Shown one piece after another: positions 17,488-26,891 of a stretch of DNA of 64,000 bases (its first letter is position 1; every line of letters begins with the position of its first letter). Source of the stretch: UBA11346 sp038318565 (GTDB taxonomy: Bacteria > Planctomycetota > UBA11346); contig JBBQCI010000005.1 in NCBI GenBank assembly GCA_038318565.1, positions 18,001-82,000 of the forward strand, given 5' to 3'. A program made the position numbers and the translations under genes. A model generated the notes under the pieces. It was not told the DNA's origin, did not search any database, and saw only the letters and a program-made list of their open reading frames with translations.

Positions 17488-19287
17488 ATGATTATGTCGC
17501 ATGCAACCTTTCTCCAACAATCGCTCCAACAATCGCTCCAACAATCGCTCCAACAAACCCGGGGACTCCCCGAGGTGCTGCGCCAAGTGGCCATGACTGG
17601 TCCGCGCACGCGTCACGTGGGGTGGCGGGCTGCTGGCTACTGGCGCTGGTGGTCGACCGAAGAATTGTGCCGCGAGGTCCGTCGTGCCGCACTTGGAATG
17701 TATGCCATTGGCATCCGATCGGGTGCCACGGTGGGGATTACCGGTCCTTCTTCGCCCCGCTGGCTGGTGGCTGATCTGGCCGTACTCAGCTTGGGGGCAG
17801 TCAGCGTTCCGCTGTTCACCAATCTCGCACCAGAGCACGCCGCGTATGAAATCGGGCATGCCCGGCTACGGGTCCTGATCGGTCTGGATGACGAGGGTGC
17901 GGCCTTCGCTGCCGTGCATCACGCCCGGGTCGGACAGGTGATCGAACGCGATGTCACAACGCCCAGCCGACATGCCCTTGGTTGGGAGGAACTGTGCCGG
18001 CGGGGCGATGAATTGGGTGAACGCGATCCAGGTCTCCTGCCGCGCATAGCTGGCGAGCTCGCGCGCGATCGCCTGGCCACCATCATCTACACCAGTGGAT
18101 CGACCGGCATGCCCAAAGGGGTTGAACTGACGCACGGGGCCCTGCTCTCCCAGATGGAGGCGGCGCTGAGCGCATTCCCGCTCGACCCCGCACATGACCG
18201 CGCCCTGTCCTGTCTGCCTCTCGCCCATGTCTTCGAGCGCATGGTCGTCTATGCCTACCTGGCAGCGGGCATACCGATCTGGTTTGCCGATGATGTTCGT
18301 CAAGCCGGGTTGCTCATGCGCGAAGCACGTCCGACCATCATGACGATGGTTCCACGACTGGTCGAAAAGCTCTACGACCGCATCGCGCATGGCGTCGATG
18401 CCGCCTGGGTCGGCAAGCGGGCTGTGGGCCACTGGGCGATGCGGCAGGCCGCCGGCAACGACCCAGATGCGCCGGTGCCTCTCGGGCTGCGGGTGTCGGA
18501 TGGTCTCGTCTTTGCCAACGTGCGGGCCGTCTTAGGAGGTTGTCTACGCCACGTCATCGTCGGCGGTGCGGCGCTGGATCCACGTTTCGAACGCTTTCTG
18601 CGCAACATTGGGGTCCCGTTGTCGCCCGGGTATGGCCTGACCGAGGCTGGACCAGTGGTGGCGGTCAATTGCGACGCCGGACGGCGCAGCGCCAGTGTGG
18701 GAAGGGTGTTCCAGGGCGTCTCGATGCGCATATCCTCGGTCGGTGAGATTCAGACCAAGGGGCCAGGTCTGATGCGCGGTTATCACCGTGATCCCGACGC
18801 AACCCGTGCTGTATTCACCGAGGATGGTTGGCTGAAAACCGGCGACCTGGGACGGATCGACCCTGACGGCTACCTGAGCATCACCGGGCGGATCAAGGAA
18901 CTCTACAAGACGGCTGGTGGCAAATTCGTCAGCCCGGTTCCGATCGAACAAGCGCTGGGTGGCAGCCCGTCGGTCGATCACGCCTGTGTCGTGGCCGATG
19001 GTCGCCCGTTCGTCGCCGCTATTTTCTTCCTCGGTGAGGACGCTGCCCGTGAACACGCCATTGATGGCCTGCCCGATGACCACCTGCGCGCCGAGATCGA
19101 ACACCTAGTTGCGGACGCCAATCTCCATCTCGACGCCTGGATGCAGGTGCGCCGCTGGGCGGTGGTGCCACATCCGGCGATGATCGGCAAAGAACTTACT
19201 CCGACCCTCAAACTGCGCCGCGACGCGGTCATCGACCGCTATCGCGACCTCATCGACCGGCTCTACGCCGGGGGAGGCGCATCATGA
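17488..19287 (+). CDS. long-chain acyl-CoA ligase (AMP-forming)
   Basis: Activates fatty acids to acyl-CoA using ATP, the entry step of beta-oxidation. 599 residues from ATG 17488, which follows GGAGGAGG at a good distance. It shows the ANL motifs: TIIYTSGSTGMPKGVELTH (P-loop, A3), GYGLTEAGPVV (A5), TGDLG (A7) and GRIKELYKTAGGKFVSP with the adenylation lysine (A10). Residues 9-23 are a (QQSL)n run encoded by a 12-base tandem repeat. First gene of a five-gene fatty-acid operon; it overlaps the next gene by ATGA. Confidence 0.93.
   Translation: MIMSHATFLQQSLQQSLQQSLQQTRGLPEVLRQVAMTGPRTRHVGWRAAGYWRWWSTEELCREVRRAALGMYAIGIRSGATVGITGPSSPRWLVADLAVLSLGAVSVPLFTNLAPEHAAYEIGHARLRVLIGLDDEGAAFAAVHHARVGQVIERDVTTPSRHALGWEELCRRGDELGERDPGLLPRIAGELARDRLATIIYTSGSTGMPKGVELTHGALLSQMEAALSAFPLDPAHDRALSCLPLAHVFERMVVYAYLAAGIPIWFADDVRQAGLLMREARPTIMTMVPRLVEKLYDRIAHGVDAAWVGKRAVGHWAMRQAAGNDPDAPVPLGLRVSDGLVFANVRAVLGGCLRHVIVGGAALDPRFERFLRNIGVPLSPGYGLTEAGPVVAVNCDAGRRSASVGRVFQGVSMRISSVGEIQTKGPGLMRGYHRDPDATRAVFTEDGWLKTGDLGRIDPDGYLSITGRIKELYKTAGGKFVSPVPIEQALGGSPSVDHACVVADGRPFVAAIFFLGEDAAREHAIDGLPDDHLRAEIEHLVADANLHLDAWMQVRRWAVVPHPAMIGKELTPTLKLRRDAVIDRYRDLIDRLYAGGGAS
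17512..17556 (+). repeat. 12-base tandem repeat in the acyl-CoA ligase N-terminus
   Basis: Three exact copies of CTCCAACAATCG plus nine bases of a fourth, encoding LQQS repeats at residues 9-23. The unit length keeps the frame, so copy-number change would lengthen or shorten a Gln-rich N-terminal helix without breaking the gene. Confidence 0.95.
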
Positions 19288-20588
19288 CACGCATCGCCAT
19301 CATCGGAGGCGTGCGAACGCCCTTTGCCCGGGCGGGCGGGCCGCTGGCAGGCTGGCAAGCAGACGATCTCGGCACCTTTGCGGTCCAGGAGCTACTCGCT
19401 CGGACGCGCTTTCCGGTGTCCCGTCTCGACGAACTGATCGCCGGCAATGTCGCGCAGCCGATCGAGGCCGCCAACGTCGCCCGCATCATTGCACTGAAGG
19501 CAGGCCTGCCAGACGACCTGATCGCTAGCACGGTGCACCGCAATTGCGCCTCGGGCATGGAAGCGGTTACCACCGCGGCGATCAAGATCCGCGCTGGCGA
19601 ATGCCGGGCGGTAGTGTGCGTCGGGGCTGAATCGATGAGCAATATCCCGCTGATCTGCAATCGCGAGATGACGGCGCTGTTCGCTGCCGTCGCCCGAGGC
19701 AAGTCGGCCTTGGCGCGGCTGCGTCCCTGGCTGGGTCTGCGTCCGCGCCATCTCATGCCAGTGATCGGGGTACAGGTCGGCCTGACCGATCCGGTGGCTG
19801 GTCTGAACATGGGCCAGACGGCCGAGATCCTGGCTCGCGAATTCGCGGTATCGCGCCTGGAACAGGATGCCTTCGCTCTGCTCAGCCATCGCCGCGCAGT
19901 GGCGGCTCGCAGTCGACTCGCCGACGAGATCGCAGCCATTCCGCTGCCAGGTGGCAGGGGGATGCTCGATATGGACGATGGGCCACGCGATACCCAAGAC
20001 GAGGCTGCCCTGGCTAAACTGCGGCCGTACTTCGATCGGGTCGCTGGCACCGTCACGGTGGGCAATGCCTGTCCGCTGACAGATGGCGCTGCCGCCACTA
20101 TCCTCTGTGACGAAGATCTGGTGCGTGAACTCGGTCTGCCGGTACTGGGCTGGCTGACTGGCTGGGCCTACGCCGCCTTGGATGGACGGCGCATGGGTCT
20201 CGGTCCAGTCCACGCGATGGCCAAGTTGCAGCGTCAGACTGGCATGCGTCTCGCTGATTTTGACCTGGTTGAACTCAACGAGGCTTTTGCCGCTCAGGCC
20301 ATCGCCTGTCTGCGCGGATTTGCTTCCGACAGCTACGGGCAGCGACTTGGTCTGACCGCGGCTCTGGGATCCCTTGATCCGGCCAAGGTCAACGTCAACG
20401 GCGGGGCCATCGCTCTCGGCCATCCGGTCGGGGCGACCGGTCTGCGTCTGATCATCACCATCCTTCATGAGCTGCGTCGGCGTGCAGCGCATCGCGGATT
20501 GGCGACCCTGTGCGTCGGCGGCGGACAGGGCGCGGCGATCGCGGTCGAGGCCGAACCACGGGCGACGTTGGTACAGGAGGCAGCATGA
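19284..20588 (+). CDS. acetyl-CoA acyltransferase (3-ketoacyl-CoA thiolase)
   Basis: Last step of beta-oxidation: cleaves 3-ketoacyl-CoA with CoA to acetyl-CoA plus a shortened acyl-CoA. 434 residues. The nucleophilic Cys is in VHRNCASGMEAV (residue about 90), NEAFAAQ follows, the catalytic His is in NGGAIALGHPVGATG, and the second Cys in LCVGGGQGAA. The length and an insert around residues 120-160 match the FadI-like rather than the short FadA-like form. ATG 19284 overlaps the ligase stop (ATGA) after a GGGGGAGG ribosome site; its own stop overlaps the next ATG in the same way. Confidence 0.94.
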   Translation: MTRIAIIGGVRTPFARAGGPLAGWQADDLGTFAVQELLARTRFPVSRLDELIAGNVAQPIEAANVARIIALKAGLPDDLIASTVHRNCASGMEAVTTAAIKIRAGECRAVVCVGAESMSNIPLICNREMTALFAAVARGKSALARLRPWLGLRPRHLMPVIGVQVGLTDPVAGLNMGQTAEILAREFAVSRLEQDAFALLSHRRAVAARSRLADEIAAIPLPGGRGMLDMDDGPRDTQDEAALAKLRPYFDRVAGTVTVGNACPLTDGAAATILCDEDLVRELGLPVLGWLTGWAYAALDGRRMGLGPVHAMAKLQRQTGMRLADFDLVELNEAFAAQAIACLRGFASDSYGQRLGLTAALGSLDPAKVNVNGGAIALGHPVGATGLRLIITILHELRRRAAHRGLATLCVGGGQGAAIAVEAEPRATLVQEAA

Positions 20589-22723
20589 GCACCCTCTCCG
20601 TCACCTACGACCATGGCATCGCCGTCGTGGACATTCTCGTCCATGGCGAACGCATGAACGTGATGAATCAGGCGCTGATTCATGACCTCGACGCGTTGTG
20701 TGATGGGCTGCACTATCGCTCCGACATCCATGCCGTGATCTTCCACTCGGCCAAGCCGGGATGCTTTATCGCTGGAGCTGACATCAAGTTGCTGCGTACC
20801 GCGGCCGGAAGGCCAGAGGAGCACGCTGCGGTGCTGGCGATGGCCCAGACTGGCCAGCGCCTGTTCGCCCGCATCGCTGATATGCCCCAGACCACGGTGG
20901 CGGCGATCGACGGAGCCTGTCTCGGTGGGGGTCTGGAATTTGCCCTCGCCTGTGATGCTCGGATCGCCAGCGACCACGAAAAGACCCTACTCGGGTTGCC
21001 CGAAGTCCAATTGGGCATCCTGCCGGGATGGGGCGGTACCCAGCGGCTGCCCCGACTGATCGGGCTCGCTCCGGCCATGGAACTGATCTTGACCGGCAAG
21101 CGGGTGGATGCGCGCAAGGCGCTGAAACTGGGACTGGTCGACCGGATTGCCGGACAACCGTTCCTGCTTGAGGCGGCCCGCGAGCTGGCTGCTCGCCCAC
21201 CCGTGCGTCAATCACGCAGGCCATGGTGGTGGAGCGTGCTGCCGTTTGCGCCGCGCCTGATGGCCGCAGTCGCCGCACAGAACGTTCGCGTCAAGACGGG
21301 AGGCCTGATGCCGGCTCCGCTGTGCGCCGCCAAGATTCTGGGCGCAACCGCCTGGCGCACCTCCTACACCGCGGAAGCCAACGCCCTGGCCGATCTGGTG
21401 GTGACCCCGCAGGCCCTGCATCTGATTGACGCATTCTTTGCCAGCGAAGCGGCCAAGAAGGAGGGCGGAGACGGGACCCCGACCAGCAAGGTCGGGGTAC
21501 TTGGTGCTGGGATCATGGGCGGCGGTATTGCCTGGGCCTGTGCTGCAGCTGGAGTTCCGGCACGGGTGCGCGATCTCTCCCTCGATGCAGTGGCCAAGGC
21601 CCATGCCACAGTTGCCGACTACGAACGTCAGATGCAGAAGGCGCGCAAGCGCACGCTGGCGCTGTCAAATGTCGTAGCCCATCGTGTCACCGGCACGCTG
21701 GATTGGAGCGGGTTCCATGATGCCGATGTGGTGATCGAAGCAGTGGTCGAGAATCTCTCGGTGAAGCGCACGGTCCTGGCCGAATGCGAAGCGCATGTCC
21801 GCGACAATACAGTGATCGCCAGCAACACCTCATCCCTGACCCTCGCAGACATGGCCGGTGCGATGCGGCTACCTGGACGACTGGTCGGCATGCACTTCTT
21901 CAATCCGGTGAACCGTATGCCACTGGTCGAAGTGGTGGCTCACGCCGGTTCGGATCCACTCGCCGTGGCCCGGGTTGCAACCCTGGCCAGACGCATGGGC
22001 AAGGTCGCCATCGTGGTGCGTGATTGCCCAGGATTCCTCGTGAATCGTTGCCTGCTTCCGTATCTGGCCGAAGCCGCCCGCTGCCTGGAAGACGGAGCCG
22101 ACATCGCCCGGATCGACGGGCTACTGAAGCACTACGGCATGCCGATGGGTCCGTTCGAGTTGTGCGACGCCATCGGCCTGGATGTCTGTTACAAGGTGGC
22201 GAAGAATCTCGCAGCGGCCTACCCGGATCGTGGTGCCGTACCGGATCTTCTGCGTCGCATCCATGAGGATCTCCACCTGACCGGTGCCAAGGGCGGGGCG
22301 GGATTCTATCTCGGACCTGCGAAGCTGGGTCGGACCAATCCCGCTGTCGCTGGGTTGCTCAAGCCCGGTGTGCGGCACCTCAGCGACGAGGACCTCCTTG
22401 ACCGCTGCGTGCTGGCACTGGTCAACGAATCCGCGCGGTGTCTGGAAGACGGTGTAATCGCCTCCGGCGAACTGCTCGATCTGGCCATGCTCATGGGCAC
22501 CGGATTCCCGCCCTCGCGTGGTGGTCCGATCCACGAGGTGAATGCCCGCGGAGTCCGCGCCACCGTAGATCGTCTCCGTCATCTTGCCGCAACCCATGGG
22601 GAACGCTTCGCCCCGGCTGGTTTGCTGGTGCGGCATGCCCGCGACGCCACCTCGATCCCAATCCATCCGGCTGCCACGCCCATGTCCGGCGGCCACCACC
22701 CTGCTGCGGCCCACGCCGCCTGA
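20585..22723 (+). CDS. bifunctional enoyl-CoA hydratase / 3-hydroxyacyl-CoA dehydrogenase (FadJ/FadB type)
   Basis: 712 residues doing the hydration and NAD-dependent oxidation steps of beta-oxidation. The hydratase domain (about 1-190) keeps both catalytic glutamates, in LGGGLEFALACD and GLPEVQLGILPGWGG, and the oxyanion-hole GADIKLL. The dehydrogenase part starts near residue 305 with the NAD motif LGAGIMGGGIAWACAAAG and includes HFFNPVNRMPLVEV (catalytic His). The C-terminal HAD repeats end near residue 690. ATG 20585 overlaps the thiolase stop (ATGA), consistent with a thiolase-hydratase/dehydrogenase complex like the trifunctional protein. Confidence 0.95.
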   Translation: MSTLSVTYDHGIAVVDILVHGERMNVMNQALIHDLDALCDGLHYRSDIHAVIFHSAKPGCFIAGADIKLLRTAAGRPEEHAAVLAMAQTGQRLFARIADMPQTTVAAIDGACLGGGLEFALACDARIASDHEKTLLGLPEVQLGILPGWGGTQRLPRLIGLAPAMELILTGKRVDARKALKLGLVDRIAGQPFLLEAARELAARPPVRQSRRPWWWSVLPFAPRLMAAVAAQNVRVKTGGLMPAPLCAAKILGATAWRTSYTAEANALADLVVTPQALHLIDAFFASEAAKKEGGDGTPTSKVGVLGAGIMGGGIAWACAAAGVPARVRDLSLDAVAKAHATVADYERQMQKARKRTLALSNVVAHRVTGTLDWSGFHDADVVIEAVVENLSVKRTVLAECEAHVRDNTVIASNTSSLTLADMAGAMRLPGRLVGMHFFNPVNRMPLVEVVAHAGSDPLAVARVATLARRMGKVAIVVRDCPGFLVNRCLLPYLAEAARCLEDGADIARIDGLLKHYGMPMGPFELCDAIGLDVCYKVAKNLAAAYPDRGAVPDLLRRIHEDLHLTGAKGGAGFYLGPAKLGRTNPAVAGLLKPGVRHLSDEDLLDRCVLALVNESARCLEDGVIASGELLDLAMLMGTGFPPSRGGPIHEVNARGVRATVDRLRHLAATHGERFAPAGLLVRHARDATSIPIHPAATPMSGGHHPAAAHAA

Positions 22724-22739
22724 CCCGAAGGAGCCGGCC

Positions 22740-24623
22740 ATGTCCTCCCCCATCCCGACCGCCGATCCCGAATCGATCATCGACACCTCGAAGATGAGCG
22801 AGGGTAAACGTACTGCGCTGGAGATCGCCGAGGGTGCCCGCGATCATAGCGGGAACGAAGGTCTGGCCGCCCAGCTCTTCATGGGGCGATTCGCCCATGA
22901 ACTCCTTGAGGTCTTTCCTAGTCAAACGGCTGCCGATAAGGCGATTGGCGACGATTTGTGCGATCGCGTCGGGTCCTTCCTGAAGGCGTATCTCGATCCT
23001 GAGGAGGTTGACGCCAGCCGGACAATTCCGGCCGAGGTGGTCAGTGGACTGGCCAAACTGGGCATCTTTGCAATGAAGGTGCCAACGGCCTATGGTGGCC
23101 TGGGCCTTACCCAAGTGAACTACAACCGGGTTATGATGCGGATTGCCAGCTGGTGCGGTTCGACAGCTGTGCTGGTCAGTGCCCACCAATCGATCGGTGT
23201 GCCTCAGCCGTTGAAGCTGTTCGGAACGCCCGAGCAGAAGGCGAAGTGGTTTCCGCGCTTCCGCGATGGTGCGATCAGTGCCTTTGCCCTGACCGAGCCA
23301 GGCGTGGGTAGCGATCCGTCAAAGATGACCACCACAGCCAGGCTGAGCGACGATGGCACCCATTACATCCTGTCAGGTGAGAAACTGTGGTGCACCAACG
23401 GGCCGATCGCCGACCTCCTGGTCGTCATGGCGCGCACGGCACCAAAACTCGTCCGTGGGGTCGAACGGCAACAGATCACAGCCCTGGTGCTGGAGAAGGG
23501 CATGCCCGGCATCGAAACGGTGCATCGCTGCGATTTCATGGGTATCCGCGCCATCCAGAACGGCCTGATGCGTTTTCACGACGTGCGTGTGCCGGTGGAG
23601 AACGTCTTGTGGGGCGAGGGCAAAGGTCTGAAGTTGGCGCTGACTACCTTGAACACCGGTCGGTTGACCCTACCGGCTGCGACGACGGGCATGGCCAAGC
23701 AGTGCCTCAGCTTCTGTCGCCGCTGGGGTGCGCAGCGGACGCAGTGGGGACTGCCGGTCGGGGCGCACGAGTTTGGCCGCCACAAGCTGGCGTGGATCGC
23801 CAGCCATACCCTGGCCATGGAGGCAGTGACCTGGCTGACCTCGCACTGGGCGGATGAAGGTCGCGACCTGCGCTTGGAGGCGGCGATGGCCAAGCTGTTC
23901 ACCAGTGAGACGGCCTGGCGTATCGTCGACATGACCATGCAACTGCGTGGAGGCCGTGGCTATGAGAAGGCTTCATCGCTGGCCGCCCGGGGCGAGGAAC
24001 CCTATCCAGTTGAACGCATGATGCGCGACTGCCGCATCAACCTGATCATCGAAGGGACCTCGGAGATCATGCGCCTGTTCCTCGCCCGCGAGGCGATGGA
24101 TCCGCATCTGCAATTAGCTGCCGATGTCATCCGGCCTGGCGTCCCGACCGGGGTCAAGATGCGGGCCGGGGCCAAGCTGGCGGCTCACTACAGCGGGTGG
24201 TATGCGCAGCAGTGGTTCAACGGCAGCTTGTGGCATCACCACAACCAGATGGGCGCCCTGGCCAGCCACTATCATTACATCGAAGCCGGTGCCCATCGCC
24301 TGGCTCGCACCATTTTTCACCAGATGGGCATGTACCGCGACAAGTTGGAACGGCGTCAGCTGATTCTAGGCCGTTTGATGGACATTGGCGCCGATCTCTT
24401 CGCCATGGCAGCCACCTGCAGCTATGCCCGCCATCTCGGAACCCCAGCTGCAGAGAAGCTGGCAGACCATTTCTGCCGCGAAGCGGTACGCAGGATCGAA
24501 GGGCTGTACCGTGAACTGGCAGCCAACCACGATCACTTCACCAACCAGGTCGGCAAGGCGGTGCTCGCTGGCGATATGCAGTGGCTGGAAGACGGCGTCG
24601 AGTGGATCGGCAAGCGGGAGTGA
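22740..24623 (+). CDS. acyl-CoA dehydrogenase, long form (VLCAD/ACAD9-like)
   Basis: FAD enzyme for the first oxidation of acyl-CoA. 627 residues, longer than the usual 380-400, with a C-terminal extension of about 170 residues like that of very-long-chain dehydrogenases. It shows FALTEPGVGSDPSKM (FAD/substrate loop), LSGEKLWCTNG, QLRGGRGYEK and IEGTSEIMRLFLAREAMD, where the catalytic Glu is expected. ATG 22740 follows a GAAGGAG ribosome site 17 bases after the previous stop. The partner electron-transfer flavoprotein is not in this window. Confidence 0.94.
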   Translation: MSSPIPTADPESIIDTSKMSEGKRTALEIAEGARDHSGNEGLAAQLFMGRFAHELLEVFPSQTAADKAIGDDLCDRVGSFLKAYLDPEEVDASRTIPAEVVSGLAKLGIFAMKVPTAYGGLGLTQVNYNRVMMRIASWCGSTAVLVSAHQSIGVPQPLKLFGTPEQKAKWFPRFRDGAISAFALTEPGVGSDPSKMTTTARLSDDGTHYILSGEKLWCTNGPIADLLVVMARTAPKLVRGVERQQITALVLEKGMPGIETVHRCDFMGIRAIQNGLMRFHDVRVPVENVLWGEGKGLKLALTTLNTGRLTLPAATTGMAKQCLSFCRRWGAQRTQWGLPVGAHEFGRHKLAWIASHTLAMEAVTWLTSHWADEGRDLRLEAAMAKLFTSETAWRIVDMTMQLRGGRGYEKASSLAARGEEPYPVERMMRDCRINLIIEGTSEIMRLFLAREAMDPHLQLAADVIRPGVPTGVKMRAGAKLAAHYSGWYAQQWFNGSLWHHHNQMGALASHYHYIEAGAHRLARTIFHQMGMYRDKLERRQLILGRLMDIGADLFAMAATCSYARHLGTPAAEKLADHFCREAVRRIEGLYRELAANHDHFTNQVGKAVLAGDMQWLEDGVEWIGKRE

Positions 24624-24626
24624 ACC

Positions 24627-26891
24627 ATGCTCTCCTCGCGCATTATCACCGATCCTGGTCAGACCGAGATTGCCGGGCAGGGCAGTTCCGTACTGCGACC
24701 TCGGGTCGGCAATGATCCGCCAACCACCCGCTTCACCCGCACCGTCCGGCAGACCACTGGCGTGTTCATGCGAATCCTTGAACGGCTTATCGGCGCTCGG
24801 CTACAGCTCGATGGGATCGAACGTCTCGGCGAAGGCCCCGTGCTGTTCGTCGCCAACCACTTCACCCGCTTCGAGACGTTCATTCTGCCCTATCTGATCT
24901 GGTTGCGGACCGGTCGGATGGTGCGCTCGCTCGCTTGGCACGGCCTGTTCGGTGGGCTGTTTGGCCGCTATTTACTGATCATGGGGGCGCGCCCGACTCG
25001 CGATCCGGGGATACGCCATCGCATGGTCGAGGATCTGATGACCGGTCGCCACGATTGGATGATCTATCCGGAAGGATCGATGGTGAAGGATAAGCGGATG
25101 TGGAAGGACGGTCGCTACGAACTGGCCGTCCCCGACCGTCATGGTCCGCCGCACACGGGAGCGGCAGTGATGGCACTGAAGGCATTGGCGTATCGGGCGC
25201 TGTATCTGCGCGCCGTGCGCGAGGGAGATACCAAGCTGCAGCACGCCTGGGAGGAGCGCTACCATCTTGATGCCATGGGTGCCGTCTCGGCGAAACCGCT
25301 GCGCATCGTGCCCGTCTCGATTACCTATTATCCGCTGCGTCCCGAGTCTAATCTGCTGACCCGCCTGGTCGGCCGGTTGATCGGTACGATTCCCGACGTC
25401 CTGCGCGAGGAGTTGATGGTGGAGGGCAGCCTGCTGTTCCATCGCACCGATATGACCGTGCATGTCGGTACTCCGATCGACATTGGTCGTTACGCCGACC
25501 TGATCGTACCCGGCGCCAGCGGCCCGGACTTCAGCCAAGAACTGAAACGGGTCGCCGCCGCACTCGGCGGTCTCAAGCAACGGCTCACCCGGCGCATGAT
25601 GCACGAGGTCTATCGTGGGTTAGATGTAACGATCGACCATCTGTTCTGTTCTGCTCTGCGCCATCTGAGACGGGACACCATCCCGATCATGGATTTGCAC
25701 CGTGCGCTCTGGCTGACCGCGCGGCAGCTGCAGACCTGCGGCGTGGTGCGGACCCACGCCTCGATCGACCACGACCTCATTGCAATCCTATCAGGGCATG
25801 AGCACCTGCCGCTGGCGTCGGTCGTGCGCCTCGCCGAAGAGGAGGGGATCATCACCCGGATCGACGACTGTTATCGCATCAACCGCGTTGCTTTGGCCAG
25901 CGACCCTGGATTTCATGGCATCCGCTTGCGCAACACCATTGCAGTCATCGCCAATGAGGTCGAACCGATGCGCCAGGCCGTTCACCTGCTCTCCAATATC
26001 GTCAACCTATCCTCGACCAGCCTGCGACGGCGCTGTGCCCGCTTGCTGAATCGCGAGATGGTAGCGGACGCCCTGGTCGAGCGCGGCTCCACCGAAACGA
26101 CCATTGCCGGGCCGCAAGCCATGCCATTGGTGCTGCACACGGGCAGGTCACGATTGGCGGTGGTGCTGGTTCATGGCTATCTTGCAAGCCCGGGTGAGGT
26201 CCACGATCTGGCGCGTCATCTACATGCCCGCGGTCATGCGATCGTGGCCGTCCGGCTCGCCGGTCATGGCTCTTCTCCAGATCAGCTGGCGAACACCGGT
26301 CGGGTGGATTGGGAGCGCAGTGTCCGTCAGGGTATCGCTTTGGCCGGTTGTCTTGCTCCGTCGGTCGCGGTAGTCGGTTTTTCCGTGGGCGGACTGCTAG
26401 TGCTGCGTGGGGCGGTCGACGGAATTGCTGCCATCGCTGCAGTCAACCCGGCCTTGGCCCTGCGCGATCCCCGGACGCGTTTGGCTCGGCCGGTCGATGG
26501 CTGGAACCACGTCGTCCGCTGGCTAAGCCTGCCTCAGCTAACACTGGAGCAGGTGGCCAATCAACCTGCCTGGCCGGACACCAACTACGCGGCAAATCCC
26601 ATCCACAGCCTTGCCGAAGTAATGCGGCTGATCGCCGGCATCACCGGCCGTCCGCCGCGACCACACTGCCCTATCTTGCTGCTGCAGGCCGATCACGACC
26701 ACGTTGTGCATGCCGTCGGCGCAGAACGCTTGGCGAGGTTGGTCGGTGGCAACCTGGAGCGGATCGCCTGTGACCGCCACGCCTGTCTGCGGGGCCCTGG
26801 CGCTGAAGCCGTGTGGCGACGGATCGGCGAGTTCCTCGACGATGTCTTGGCCCATCTGCCAGTGCCGGGCAGGATCAGGAACGCGGGTTAG
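24627..26891 (+). CDS. fusion of a PlsC-type acyltransferase and an alpha/beta hydrolase
   Basis: 754 residues. The N-terminal half (about 45-310) is a lysophospholipid acyltransferase-like domain: VANHFTRFETF is the HX4E form of the HX4D motif, and IYPEGSM the EGTR-like acceptor motif. A helical middle follows. The C-terminal 240 residues are an alpha/beta hydrolase: VLVHGYLASPG (oxyanion loop), VGFSVGG (nucleophilic Ser elbow), LLQADHDHVV (acid) and DRHACL (His). It begins 3 bases after the dehydrogenase stop, so it is the last gene of the fatty-acid operon and probably moves or releases acyl groups. I do not know this domain pair as a described enzyme. Its 3' end overlaps the convergent gene by 17 bases. 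Confidence 0.85.
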   Translation: MLSSRIITDPGQTEIAGQGSSVLRPRVGNDPPTTRFTRTVRQTTGVFMRILERLIGARLQLDGIERLGEGPVLFVANHFTRFETFILPYLIWLRTGRMVRSLAWHGLFGGLFGRYLLIMGARPTRDPGIRHRMVEDLMTGRHDWMIYPEGSMVKDKRMWKDGRYELAVPDRHGPPHTGAAVMALKALAYRALYLRAVREGDTKLQHAWEERYHLDAMGAVSAKPLRIVPVSITYYPLRPESNLLTRLVGRLIGTIPDVLREELMVEGSLLFHRTDMTVHVGTPIDIGRYADLIVPGASGPDFSQELKRVAAALGGLKQRLTRRMMHEVYRGLDVTIDHLFCSALRHLRRDTIPIMDLHRALWLTARQLQTCGVVRTHASIDHDLIAILSGHEHLPLASVVRLAEEEGIITRIDDCYRINRVALASDPGFHGIRLRNTIAVIANEVEPMRQAVHLLSNIVNLSSTSLRRRCARLLNREMVADALVERGSTETTIAGPQAMPLVLHTGRSRLAVVLVHGYLASPGEVHDLARHLHARGHAIVAVRLAGHGSSPDQLANTGRVDWERSVRQGIALAGCLAPSVAVVGFSVGGLLVLRGAVDGIAAIAAVNPALALRDPRTRLARPVDGWNHVVRWLSLPQLTLEQVANQPAWPDTNYAANPIHSLAEVMRLIAGITGRPPRPHCPILLLQADHDHVVHAVGAERLARLVGGNLERIACDRHACLRGPGAEAVWRRIGEFLDDVLAHLPVPGRIRNAG

